Assembly: GCF_024721975.1 (NCBI RefSeq)
Contig: NZ_JANQBB010000001.1
Location: forward strand, 806,001 to 870,000
Source of the DNA: Paenibacillus endoradicis
GTDB lineage: Bacteria; Bacillota; Bacilli; Paenibacillales; Paenibacillaceae
Reading direction: 5' to 3'
Length of the DNA stretch: 64,000 bases
This document shows, in pieces, positions 9,920-17,809 of this stretch. How positions within the stretch are numbered: the stretch's first letter is position 1; each line of letters starts with the position of its first letter. The position numbers and the translations under genes were made by a program. The notes below the pieces were generated by a model. That model ran no database searches, was not told the origin of the DNA, and worked only from the letters and a program-made list of their open reading frames with translations.

Positions 9920-10009
9920 AATAAAAAGTTAGCTTATGCTTTCGATGTACTTTTTATTTTAGAAGTATTTCTAGTCGTAGAATCAATAAAAATAAAAAGT
10001 TTTAGGAGA
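9920..10009 (+). promoter_or_regulatory. Repeated leader element, copy 1 (candidate cis-regulatory RNA)
   Basis: Lies between the predicted start site and the first operon gene. The arms AATAAAAAGT (9920-9929) and ACTTTTTATT (9949-9958) can form a 10-bp helix enclosing TGCTTTCGATGT. A second AATAAAAAGT (9991-10000) directly abuts the ribosome binding site TTTAGGAGAG and could pair with the same ACTTTTTATT. Compared with the larE copies, one helix position is A-T here and G-C there on both strands, a compensatory change. Confidence 0.55.
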
Positions 10010-10010
10010 G

Positions 10011-10907
10011 ATGGAGTTGTATAATGACAAGCTACACATATCTGGATTCTCGGATGAAATCTCATCTGACTTTGTAACTCAATTGCAAGCTGTTCGAAAG
10101 CTTGATATGAATTATTTATCATTACGTGGTATTGATGGACGAAATATTGGTGATTACTCGCTTGAAGAGATTCAAGAAAAGGTGTTGCCGAAGTTAAATG
10201 AATATAAGGTCGCTGTATCTTCAATAGGATCACCTATTGGGAAAATCTTTATTACCGATGATGAAGGATTTACGAAACAACTTGATCTACTAGATCGTTT
10301 ATGTCAAATTTCGAATTTGTTAGATTGTAAATACATTCGAATTTTTAGTTTTTACATTCCTAAAGGTGAAGAAGCAGATCAATACCATAATAAAGTAATC
10401 TCACAAATAAGCCAATTTGCAGCAATCGCTGCAAAGTATAATGTCACCTTGCTCCATGAGAATGAAAAAGATATTTTTGGTGATATCGCTAGACGTTGTA
10501 ATGAGATGTTAGTGGAGGTTAATTCACCTTATTTCAAAGCGATATTCGATTTTGCGAATTTTGTCCAATGTGGTGAAGATACTTGGAATTGTTATCAGTT
10601 ATTAAAACCTCATATAGAGTACATTCATATTAAAGATGCAGTTTCAACTAGTCAACAGAACGTCGTATGCGGTACTGGGGAAGGGAAGATTAAAACTATT
10701 CTAGCTGATCTTATTGATAAGGGTTATGAAGGCTTCCTGACATTAGAGCCTCATCTAGTATTATTCGATTCGTTGAAAGACTTAGAGCTAGAAGCCGCTG
10801 AAGATATTATTAAAGAAGATAAAGGTTTAACTGGAGAAGAAGCATATGCATTACAATTCCATGCACTAGTTGACATACTACAATCTATTGAGAGTGAGGC
10901 AAAGTAA
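10011..10907 (+). CDS. Sugar phosphate isomerase/epimerase-like TIM-barrel protein
   Basis: 298 residues of the AP-endonuclease-2/xylose-isomerase-like TIM barrel. Visible are the first strand (ISGFSDEIS), metal-ligand-type HENEKD in the middle, FDFANFVQCG, HIKDA and LTLEPHL, the spaced Glu/Asp/His residues that bind a divalent metal in this superfamily. Such proteins are isomerases, epimerases, dehydratases or, as in DgpC/CarC-type enzymes, lyases of 3-keto-glycosides; the exact reaction is unknown. AGGAG ends only two bases before the ATG at 10011, so the in-frame TTG at 10017 may be the true start. First gene of a three-gene operon with the Gfo/Idh and second TIM-barrel genes. Confidence 0.8.
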   Translation: MELYNDKLHISGFSDEISSDFVTQLQAVRKLDMNYLSLRGIDGRNIGDYSLEEIQEKVLPKLNEYKVAVSSIGSPIGKIFITDDEGFTKQLDLLDRLCQISNLLDCKYIRIFSFYIPKGEEADQYHNKVISQISQFAAIAAKYNVTLLHENEKDIFGDIARRCNEMLVEVNSPYFKAIFDFANFVQCGEDTWNCYQLLKPHIEYIHIKDAVSTSQQNVVCGTGEGKIKTILADLIDKGYEGFLTLEPHLVLFDSLKDLELEAAEDIIKEDKGLTGEEAYALQFHALVDILQSIESEAK

Positions 10908-10908
10908 T

Positions 10909-12051
10909 ATGACAAATGTAAGAATGGGAATTATCGGTGTCGGTGCACAAGGCGCAGCTTATGCACAATTTATAACTGAAGGTAAAGTGAAAAACATGGT
11001 GTTAGGTGCCCTTAGTGATGCTGACCCTGCTAGAAAGCAATGGGCTACTGACAACTATCCAGATGTTCCATTTTTCGATAATTATATCGATATGCTTGAT
11101 AGTGGCACGGTTGATGCAGTCGTTACATGTGTGCCTCATTTCTTACATCCTGAGATCGGAATTGCTGCACTGCAACGTGATATACATGCATTACTTGAGA
11201 AACCTGCAGGTGTATATACGAAGCAAGTAAGAGAATTGAATGAATATGCAAAAACCAAACCAGAAGTTGCTTTTGGAATTATGTTCAACCAACGTACTAA
11301 TCCTTTATATCAAAAATTGAAACAGCTAATTGATGATGGTGAGATTGGAGATATCCGTCGCACGAACTGGATGATTACAACATGGTGGAGACCACAAGGT
11401 TATTACGATCAAAGTGCATGGAGAGCAACGTGGAAAGGTGAAGGTGGTGGTGTTCTTGTTAATCAGGCGCCACATCAGCTTGATCTACTTCAATGGATTG
11501 CTGGTATGCCGTCTAAAGTTTATTCTAATGTGAAATATGGTTATCAACGTAACATATCTGTTGAAGACGAAGTTACTGTTATGATGGAGTATGCCAATGG
11601 TGCAACTGGTGTTTTCGTAACATGTACGCATGATATTGTGGGAACGGATCGTTTCGAGATATTAGGTGACAAAGGTAAAATTGTTGTTGACGATAGCAAG
11701 AAAATTACGATTAAACGACTAACCAAGCCTGAGCGTGAGATGAGTGATACGATGAGTATGGCTGACGTGATGAACATCTTTATGGGCGGGAAGTCAGACG
11801 ATATTTACTCTGAGGAAGTTATTGAATTTGAAAGTGTATGGGGAGCACAACATATTGCTGTATTTGAGAATTTCGCAGCACATATTGTCGAAGGTTCACC
11901 ACTGTTAGCTCCTGGAAGTGACGGTATTCATGGTGTGGCATTAGCGAATGCGATTCATCTTTCTAGTTGGTTCAACAAAGAAGTAGAGTTGCCAATAGAT
12001 GAAGAATTGTATTTGTCAGAATTGAATAAGAAGATCGCAGCTGAACAATAA
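10909..12051 (+). CDS. Gfo/Idh/MocA family NAD(P)-dependent oxidoreductase
   Basis: About 380 residues: an N-terminal Rossmann domain (GIIGVGAQGAAYA), the EKPAG motif at about residue 95, and the C-terminal beta-sheet domain with NQAPHQLDLLQW, where the His is the usual catalytic residue of this family. These enzymes oxidise or reduce a sugar or cyclitol hydroxyl. The start chosen is the ATG at 10909, one base past the upstream stop region; a longer frame overlaps the previous gene and has no ribosome binding site. The pairing with two TIM-barrel proteins recalls inositol catabolism and the DgpA/DgpC or 3-keto-glycoside systems; substrate not determinable. Confidence 0.87.
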   Translation: MTNVRMGIIGVGAQGAAYAQFITEGKVKNMVLGALSDADPARKQWATDNYPDVPFFDNYIDMLDSGTVDAVVTCVPHFLHPEIGIAALQRDIHALLEKPAGVYTKQVRELNEYAKTKPEVAFGIMFNQRTNPLYQKLKQLIDDGEIGDIRRTNWMITTWWRPQGYYDQSAWRATWKGEGGGVLVNQAPHQLDLLQWIAGMPSKVYSNVKYGYQRNISVEDEVTVMMEYANGATGVFVTCTHDIVGTDRFEILGDKGKIVVDDSKKITIKRLTKPEREMSDTMSMADVMNIFMGGKSDDIYSEEVIEFESVWGAQHIAVFENFAAHIVEGSPLLAPGSDGIHGVALANAIHLSSWFNKEVELPIDEELYLSELNKKIAAEQ

Positions 12052-12069
12052 TCTGAATGGAGTGAATAC

Positions 12070-12933
12070 GTGATGACGAAGCAATCGAAGATCGGTGTGC
12101 AAATGTTCAATTTGAAACAAAAAGTTGAAGAGTTAGGCGTATATGCAACACTTGAGAAATTACATGAATTAGGGTTTCATTCCGTTGAAGTGACGCAAAT
12201 TGCGATGACTTCAGAAAATGTAGCACAATTGAAAAAAGCTAGTGAAGATTTTGGTATTCAAATTGCAGCAGTATCTGCTCCATTGAACAAAGGTGCAAAC
12301 GATCCCGGAGAATCATTAGAAACTCATTTCGATAAAATAGTAAATGATTGCAAGGAACTAAAGTGTAAGTATATTCGAATCGGGATGATGCCCCTTGCCA
12401 TTATGGGACATAAAGATCAAGTGATGCAATATATTGCAGAAGCTGAAACTATGGCTCATCGTCTAGCAGAATATGAATTGGAACTTTATTATCATAATCA
12501 TCATGTTGAATTTGAGAAGTATGATGGAGAGTATCTCATTGATATGATGCGTAATCATACAACTAAGCTAGGGTTTGAACTTGATGTTCATTGGATTCAG
12601 CGTGGTGGAGAAAATCCTGTCGCAGTTATTAATCGCTTCAAAGATCGTATCGGATTATTGCATTTGAAAGATTATCGTATCGGAAGATTAGAAGTGGGCG
12701 AAGATGATCTTAAGGATATATCCAAATTCATGCAAAAATTTACTAACATTATTCAGTTTGCTGAATTGGGACAAGGCTCATTAGATATACCAGCAATAAT
12801 CGATGCAGGGATAGATAGTGGAGTCAAACACTTCTTCATTGAACAAGATGATACGAACGGTAGAGATCCTTTTGATTGTCTACAAGATTCCAAACAATAT
12901 CTAGTTAGACAAGGTTATGCTGATTGGATTTAA
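12070..12933 (+). CDS. Sugar phosphate isomerase/epimerase-like TIM-barrel protein (second copy)
   Basis: 287 residues of the same TIM-barrel superfamily as the protein at 10011 but clearly divergent from it. Conserved features are YYHNHHVEFE (residues ~139-148), FELDVHWIQRGG, LLHLKDYRIG and FAELGQGSLD, with a C-terminal IEQDD; these Glu/Asp/His positions fit a divalent metal site. The HNH...ELD..W pattern resembles the IolE/IolH or YcjR-like group. The start may be GTG at 12070 (7 bases after GGAG) or the adjacent ATG at 12073. Last gene of the operon, followed by a terminator. Function is inferred only as conversion or cleavage of a keto-sugar made by the Gfo/Idh enzyme. Confidence 0.8.
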   Translation: MMTKQSKIGVQMFNLKQKVEELGVYATLEKLHELGFHSVEVTQIAMTSENVAQLKKASEDFGIQIAAVSAPLNKGANDPGESLETHFDKIVNDCKELKCKYIRIGMMPLAIMGHKDQVMQYIAEAETMAHRLAEYELELYYHNHHVEFEKYDGEYLIDMMRNHTTKLGFELDVHWIQRGGENPVAVINRFKDRIGLLHLKDYRIGRLEVGEDDLKDISKFMQKFTNIIQFAELGQGSLDIPAIIDAGIDSGVKHFFIEQDDTNGRDPFDCLQDSKQYLVRQGYADWI

Positions 12934-12950
12934 TAATTAATTAAGCTTAA

Positions 12951-12991
12951 AAAGTATGTGGGAGCTGGTAAACTAGCGCTCACATACTTTT
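12951..12991 (+). terminator. Terminator of the TIM-barrel/Gfo-Idh operon
   Basis: AAAGTATGTGGGAGC and GCTCACATACTTT arms with a short T-run. Confidence 0.75.
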
Positions 12992-13037
12992 ATGCTATAC
13001 AGATAGTAATAAATAGCCCTAAATAGCAATTATCGCG

Positions 13038-13091
13038 TTGACGTATAGGGTATCCAATGATATTATTTAATTAATTAGTTTACTATACTAA
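13038..13091 (+). promoter_or_regulatory. SigA promoter with ROK operator before the larA homologue
   Basis: The -35 TTGACG (13038-13043) and -10 TATTAT (13061-13066) are 17 bp apart, with TTAGTTTACTATACTAA (13075-13091) eight bases beyond the -10. Spacing and operator copy the transporter promoter at 2621-2674 almost exactly, so the same ROK repressor probably controls both. Confidence 0.8.
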
Positions 13092-13184
13092 TTAATAGAC
13101 AAAAGTAATTATTTGCTTTAATACATGCAAGTTACTTATTTGGTAAAATTATAAATAAAACATACGAAATGGAGTGATATATTT

Positions 13185-14453
13185 ATGGGTATTCTTCAAG
13201 AGCTTGTAAAAAATATTCCTGTTCCAAAAATGGCAAAAGTAAAGGTTACTTTTGATAATAGTCATATTGATAACTTGAGTGAACAATTGTTAGTAAAATT
13301 AGAACGTGATGAAATTGTTCATCAGATTAAACCAGGTATGGAAATCGCGATTGCAGTTGGTAGTCGTGGTCTTGATCGTCTTGTTGAATTAACGAAATGC
13401 ACAGTGCAATTTCTACAAGATCATGGAGCAAAACCTTTCATCGTACCTAGTATGGGAAGTCATGGTGGCGCTACGGCTGAAGGACAAAGCGAAGTTCTTG
13501 CGCATCTAGGTGTAACAGAAGAAACTGTTGGTTGTGAGATTCGTTCTTCGATGGAAGTTGTGAAGTTAGGTGAACTGCCTAATGGTCTTCCTGTCTACGT
13601 AGACCAATATGCTGCAAGTGCAGACGGGATTGTAGTTATTAATCGTATTAAACCACATACTGCATTCCGTGGTCCAGTTGAGAGCGGCATTATGAAAATG
13701 ATTAGTATCGGACTTGGAAAACAAAAAGGTGCTGAAGCTTGTCACCAACTTGGTTTCAAATATATGGCTGAAAATGTTCCCGCGATGGCGAAAATGATTA
13801 TGGCAGAAAAACCAATATTGTTCGGTGTTGCGACAGTTGAAAATGCGTTTGATAAAGTGGCGGTCGTTGAAACATTAACACCAGCAGAGATTATCGAGAA
13901 AGAAGCTAGCTTGCAAGTACAAGCAAAAGCATTGTTACCGAAATTATTTTTCGAACAATTAGAAGTGCTTGTCATTGATCAAATTGGCAAAAACATTAGT
14001 GGTGATGGTATGGACCCTAATATTACAGGGCGCTATCCTACTCCTTATGCTCATGGCGGTCCTGATGTTAATAAAATGGTTGTACTTGATCTTACACATG
14101 AGACCGAAGGAAATGCGAACGGCGTAGGTACGGCAGATTTTACAACGCAACGTCTAGTAGACAAAATGAACCTTGAAGTAACTTATGCGAACGGACTTAC
14201 TTCTACTGTAGTTGCACCTACAAAGATCGCTACTACTTTAGCCAATGATAAAGAAACAATACAAGCAGCGATTAAGACTAGTAACATTCTCGATTTTACA
14301 GAAGTGAAAATGGTTCGCATTAAAAATACATTAGTCTTAAGTGAAATTGAAGTATCAGAAGCACTAATTGACTATGTAAACCAACATCCACAGATGGAAG
14401 TTGTATCTCCATTGTTTGACTTACCTTTCGATGATAAAGGGAATTTGTGGTAG
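13185..14453 (+). CDS. LarA-family nickel-pincer hydroxyacid racemase/epimerase (predicted mannonate/gluconate 2-epimerase)
   Basis: 422 residues of the DUF2088/LarA superfamily, which uses the nickel-pincer nucleotide (NPN) cofactor to move hydride at the alpha-carbon of 2-hydroxyacids. The LarA active-site layout can be followed: R61, H93 (GSHGG), H158 (KPHTAF), K171 (ESGIMKM; the cofactor-tethering Lys) and H187 exactly 16 residues later as in LarA K184/H200, and Q266/K269 three apart as in LarA Q295/K298. It is therefore not a degenerate member. The neighbours argue against lactate: SDR mannonate oxidoreductase, gluconokinase, Gnd and UxaC. Mannonate and gluconate are C2 epimers, and gluconate-epimerising LarA homologues (GntE) are known. 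Substrate is inferred. ROK-operator promoter; first gene of the operon with the SDR. Confidence 0.85.
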   Translation: MGILQELVKNIPVPKMAKVKVTFDNSHIDNLSEQLLVKLERDEIVHQIKPGMEIAIAVGSRGLDRLVELTKCTVQFLQDHGAKPFIVPSMGSHGGATAEGQSEVLAHLGVTEETVGCEIRSSMEVVKLGELPNGLPVYVDQYAASADGIVVINRIKPHTAFRGPVESGIMKMISIGLGKQKGAEACHQLGFKYMAENVPAMAKMIMAEKPILFGVATVENAFDKVAVVETLTPAEIIEKEASLQVQAKALLPKLFFEQLEVLVIDQIGKNISGDGMDPNITGRYPTPYAHGGPDVNKMVVLDLTHETEGNANGVGTADFTTQRLVDKMNLEVTYANGLTSTVVAPTKIATTLANDKETIQAAIKTSNILDFTEVKMVRIKNTLVLSEIEVSEALIDYVNQHPQMEVVSPLFDLPFDDKGNLW

Positions 14454-14482
14454 TAAATATAACAACTAAGGGAGAGATTATA

Positions 14483-15253
14483 ATGAGTAAATTATTCGAC
14501 TTAACAGGCAAAACAGCAGTAGCTATTGGTGGTAATAGTGTGTTGGGTTCTTCTATTGCTCATGGATTAGCCGAACATGGAGCAAAAGTAGCTATCGTTG
14601 GTCGTAACATGGAAAAAGCAGAAGAAGTAGTAAAAGCTATCGTTGACAACGGTGGAGTAGCAAAAGCTTTCCAAGCGAATGTTAGTGAGCGTGAATCTTT
14701 ACTACAAGTAGCGACCGACATTGAAGCTTGGTCAGGTGGTTGGGACATTTTATTGAATGCACCAGGTAAGAATAGCAGTACACCTTTTCTTGAACTAGAA
14801 ATGGATGAGTACGATGATATTATGGATGTTAACTTAAAAGGTATCATTCAAGCATGTCAAATTTTCGCTCAGAAAAATATTGAGCAGCAACGTTCTGGTA
14901 GCATTATCAATATTTCATCTGTTTCTTCAACAACACCACTTTCTAGAGTGTTTACGTATTCCGTTTCTAAAGCAGCTTTGAACAGTGCAACACAATATTT
15001 GGCAAAAGAGTTTGCACTTCATAATATTCGTGTTAATGCACTTATTCCTGGCTTCTTCCCAGCGGAACAAAATCGTAAAATTTTAAACCCTGATCGCATA
15101 GAATCAATAATGAAGCACACGCCAATGCAACGCTTTGGAACACCTGAAGAATTACAAGGTGCAGCAATATGGCTTGCTTCAGAACAAGCATCAAGCTTCG
15201 TAACAGGGGCATTGATTCGAGTAGATGGCGGATTCGGAAGCATGACTATTTAA
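14483..15253 (+). CDS. SDR oxidoreductase, predicted fructuronate reductase / D-mannonate oxidoreductase (UxuB-like)
   Basis: 256 residues, classical short-chain dehydrogenase. It starts MSKLFDLTGKTAVAIGG; the cofactor loop GGNSVLGSSIAHGLA, the catalytic Ser in INISSVSS, and the YSVSK catalytic Tyr/Lys are in place, and it ends with the usual VTGALIRVDGGF. The start is the ATG at 14483 after GGGAGAG; the longer frame overlaps the larA homologue's stop. B. subtilis UxuB (YjmF) is an SDR of this type, and position between uxaC-linked genes and gluconokinase suggests reduction of fructuronate to mannonate with NAD(P)H. A gluconate 5-dehydrogenase-like role is the main alternative. It is co-transcribed with the larA homologue (29-bp gap). 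Confidence 0.85.
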   Translation: MSKLFDLTGKTAVAIGGNSVLGSSIAHGLAEHGAKVAIVGRNMEKAEEVVKAIVDNGGVAKAFQANVSERESLLQVATDIEAWSGGWDILLNAPGKNSSTPFLELEMDEYDDIMDVNLKGIIQACQIFAQKNIEQQRSGSIINISSVSSTTPLSRVFTYSVSKAALNSATQYLAKEFALHNIRVNALIPGFFPAEQNRKILNPDRIESIMKHTPMQRFGTPEELQGAAIWLASEQASSFVTGALIRVDGGFGSMTI

Positions 15254-15267
15254 TGATGCAAGAAATA

Positions 15268-15308
15268 AATGAAAAGTTTTAGTGAATGCTTTCGATGTAC
15301 TTTTCATT
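15268..15308 (+). promoter_or_regulatory. Repeated leader element, copy 2
   Basis: AATGAAAAGT (15268-15277) and ACTTTTCATT (15299-15308) form a perfect 10-bp helix around a loop that contains the conserved TGCTTTCGATGT. It is the first of two tandem copies upstream of larE. Confidence 0.55.
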
Positions 15309-15331
15309 GCAGAGTTGGTAATCTATAAGTA

Positions 15332-15413
15332 AATGAAAAGTTAGGTATTTGCTTTCGAAGTACTTTTCATCACGAAGTCGTTATTCAAGAAGTACTTGAA
15401 AAGTTGGAGGAGG
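15332..15413 (+). promoter_or_regulatory. Repeated leader element, copy 3, next to the larE ribosome binding site
   Basis: AATGAAAAGT (15332-15341) pairs with ACTTTTCATC (15362-15371) around a loop with TTGCTTTCGAAGT. A further TGAAAAGT (15397-15404) sits directly before the GGAGGAGG ribosome binding site and could compete for the same ACTTTTCA, giving two exclusive folds. Confidence 0.55.
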
Positions 15414-15417
15414 AGAA

Positions 15418-16224
15418 ATGATGCTGACAGCGAAATATGAAAAGCTACAATCTATTTTGCGAGAAATGCAAAGTGTTGTTGTTGCATTTTCTGGTGGGGT
15501 AGATAGTACATTTTTGTTAAAGGCAGCCGTAGACACATTAGGTAGCGATCATGTTATTGCTGTTACGGCAGATTCAGAGACATATCCTTCGAGTGAATTA
15601 GAAGAAGCGAGAGAACTAGCGTCTCTTATTGGAGCTACACATGTAGTTATCGAAACTTCCGAGTTAGCGATTCCAGGGTATTCAGAAAATAATAAAAATA
15701 GATGTTACTTTTGTAAAAGTAGTTTATTCGATCATATACTACCAATTCTTGAAGAGAGAAATTACAAAAATATTATATACGGTGTAATCGCCGATGATCA
15801 GAATGAGCATCGTCCAGGTATGCAAGCTGCGAAGGAACGTGGCGTTAGAGGTCCACTACTTGAAGCAGAACTTTATAAAACAGAAATAAGAGAGTTATCC
15901 CAATCCGCAAACTTACCTACTTGGTCGAAGCCTTCTTTTGCTTGTTTATCATCACGTATCGCATATGGTGAACAGATTACGAATGAGAAGTTACAAAAGA
16001 TTGATGCTTCTGAACGTTATCTGAAATCATTAGGTATTCGCCAAGTAAGGGTTCGTACTCACCAGGAGATTGCAAGAATTGAAGTGGAATTATCGGATAT
16101 GCCAATTCTTCTTGAAAATCATGAGGTAATCGTTGCACAATTACAGTATTATGGATATAAATATGTCACAATGGATCTATTAGGATACCAAAGTGGCAGT
16201 ATGAACAAAGTACTCGCACTTTAA
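15418..16224 (+). CDS. larE: LarE, ATP-dependent sulfur insertase for nickel-pincer cofactor synthesis
   Basis: 268 residues of the PP-loop ATPase family; the PP-loop SGGVDST is at residues 25-31. LarE adenylates the carboxylated pyridinium nucleotide made by LarB and converts its two carboxylates to thiocarboxylates. Cysteines lie at C96 and C99 (RCYFCK) and C176 (FACLSSR). The CxxC plus downstream Cys pattern is that of LarE proteins which hold a [4Fe-4S] cluster and use it for sulfur transfer, rather than the L. plantarum type, in which a single cysteine gives up its own sulfur. Start at the first of two ATGs (15418 or 15421) behind GGAGGAGG. It follows the SDR gene and two copies of the repeated leader element. 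Confidence 0.92.
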   Translation: MMLTAKYEKLQSILREMQSVVVAFSGGVDSTFLLKAAVDTLGSDHVIAVTADSETYPSSELEEARELASLIGATHVVIETSELAIPGYSENNKNRCYFCKSSLFDHILPILEERNYKNIIYGVIADDQNEHRPGMQAAKERGVRGPLLEAELYKTEIRELSQSANLPTWSKPSFACLSSRIAYGEQITNEKLQKIDASERYLKSLGIRQVRVRTHQEIARIEVELSDMPILLENHEVIVAQLQYYGYKYVTMDLLGYQSGSMNKVLAL

Positions 16225-16242
16225 AGTAACTATAAAGTACTG

Positions 16243-16280
16243 AATAATAAAAACCACTATTCGCTGTGGTTTTTATTATT
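16243..16280 (+). terminator. Terminator (or attenuator) between larE and the gluconokinase gene
   Basis: AATAATAAAAACCAC and GTGGTTTTTATTATT arms with a GC core and T-rich 3' side. It ends 37 bases before the kinase start and lies inside what otherwise looks like one gene cluster, so it may set the ratio of upstream and downstream expression. Confidence 0.75.
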
Positions 16281-16317
16281 CATGTTCATAGACATATATC
16301 TGAAAGGAAGATCAGCA

Positions 16318-17790
16318 ATGGGAAGGCAACTTGTAATAGGAATTGATCTAGGAACAACGAGTGTAAAAGCGTGCGCATTTCAGACCGACGGTCATGTGAT
16401 AGCTGAAGTTGAAGAGATGACTAAGACGGAATACCCCAAGCAAGGTTACGCCCAGCAAGATGTTGAACTTATTGAACGCTCTTCAGTCTTAGCGCTTAAA
16501 CGATTGATCGCAGAGGCTAATATTATTGAAGGGGAGCTCTTGGCTATTTCCTTCTCAGCAGCAATGCACTCTCTAGTATGTATTGATGAATCAGGTACAC
16601 CGATTTCACCACTCCTTACATGGGCAGATGGTCGAAGCACAGATCAAGTTAAAGCGTTATCAGATGTGGACAAACAACATTACTATGAGATAACAGGAAC
16701 TCCTGTACATCCTATGACTCCGTTTACTAAGCTACTTTGGATGAAAGAAACTAACTATGCTCCTTATCTTGCAGCAACTTACTTTATGTCTGCCAAGGAA
16801 TATATTATATATAAATGGTTTGGTAAGCGTTTGATTGATTATGCAATGGCTTCGGCGACAGGTCTTTTTAATCCGAATACGCTGCAATGGGAACCAACAT
16901 TACTACAACTAACGAATATTGTTAGCGATCAATTATCAACAATCGTTGAACCGACAACTATTCTTACGGAACTAAGTTCTGATATTGCAAAAGAAGTGGG
17001 GATTTCAGCTTCAGTTCCTTTCGTTATTGGCTCTGCAGATGGTCAACTTGCTAATCTAGGTAGTGGTGCAATATTACCTGGTGAAGTTGCTATTTCTGTA
17101 GGTACAAGTGGTGCTATTCGTCAATTCACTTCATCGTTCCAAGTAAGTGAGACACAATCTACATTCTGTTATTCATTTAGCAGTGATTCCTTCATTGTAG
17201 GTGGTCCGACAAACAACGGTGGCGTTGTCTTACAATGGACAAAAGATCTATTACAATATGATGGTGATTTTGCTGCATTTATATCCGAATCAGAGAAATC
17301 TGAAATTGGTTCAGAGGGGCTAGTATTTCTGCCTTATTTGAATGGGGAACGAGCACCATTATGGGATCAAGCAGCGAAAGGTAATTTCTATGGCTTATCA
17401 ATATCGCATCGACGTGAACATCTTATTAGAGCGGTATTAGAAGGAATTACTTTAAATCTATATCAAATAGGCAACGCTCTTGAACAATCGATTGGGCCAA
17501 CTCATAAAGTTTTTGTTAATGGTGGATTATCAAGATCACCGGTATGGTTACAAATGTTAGCGGATATATTCAATGCAGAGATATACGTATCTGAAAGTCA
17601 CAATGGTGCCGCTTGGGGAGCTTCATGGACAGCACTAGTTGCGCTTGGATATGCATCATCTTTTGAAGATATTAAAAACTATACTCCTATGAATGAACCA
17701 GTCGTTCCGATTGCTGAAAATAGTGAGAAATATAAAGCGATTTATGAAAAGTACATTTCTGTACAGCAAGTCGTTGCACAACTATTTTAA
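16318..17790 (+). CDS. gntK: Gluconokinase (FGGY family carbohydrate kinase)
   Basis: 490 residues. The ATPase N-terminus GIDLGTTSVKACAF is followed by YPKQGYAQQDVE, SFSAAMHSLVCID, LLTWADGRS and TGTPVHPMTPFTKLLWM. The last block is characteristic of B. subtilis-type GntK rather than xylulokinase, and the C-terminal lobe has VFVNGGLSRSPVWLQ with a catalytic Asp region (SADGQLANLG). It phosphorylates D-gluconate to 6-phosphogluconate, the substrate of the Gnd encoded at 7038. The start is the ATG at 16318 behind AAAGGAAG; the frame from 16282 lies inside the terminator region. Its location between larE and larB is strong contextual support for gluconate as the product of the local LarA homologue. 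Xylulokinase is the alternative. Confidence 0.85.
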   Translation: MGRQLVIGIDLGTTSVKACAFQTDGHVIAEVEEMTKTEYPKQGYAQQDVELIERSSVLALKRLIAEANIIEGELLAISFSAAMHSLVCIDESGTPISPLLTWADGRSTDQVKALSDVDKQHYYEITGTPVHPMTPFTKLLWMKETNYAPYLAATYFMSAKEYIIYKWFGKRLIDYAMASATGLFNPNTLQWEPTLLQLTNIVSDQLSTIVEPTTILTELSSDIAKEVGISASVPFVIGSADGQLANLGSGAILPGEVAISVGTSGAIRQFTSSFQVSETQSTFCYSFSSDSFIVGGPTNNGGVVLQWTKDLLQYDGDFAAFISESEKSEIGSEGLVFLPYLNGERAPLWDQAAKGNFYGLSISHRREHLIRAVLEGITLNLYQIGNALEQSIGPTHKVFVNGGLSRSPVWLQMLADIFNAEIYVSESHNGAAWGASWTALVALGYASSFEDIKNYTPMNEPVVPIAENSEKYKAIYEKYISVQQVVAQLF

Positions 17791-17809
17791 TGTCAATAAT
17801 ATATTAATG

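Noticed and set aside
13101..13140. Possible fifth copy of the repeated leader element before the larA homologue (AAGTAA ... TTTGCTTT ... TTACTT)
   Set aside because: Only the ATTTGCTTT core is similar; the CGA and ACTTTTCAT parts are missing and the helix is short.
13185..14453. Calling the LarA homologue a lactate racemase
   Set aside because: No lactate permease or lactate dehydrogenase nearby; all neighbours act on uronate or gluconate.
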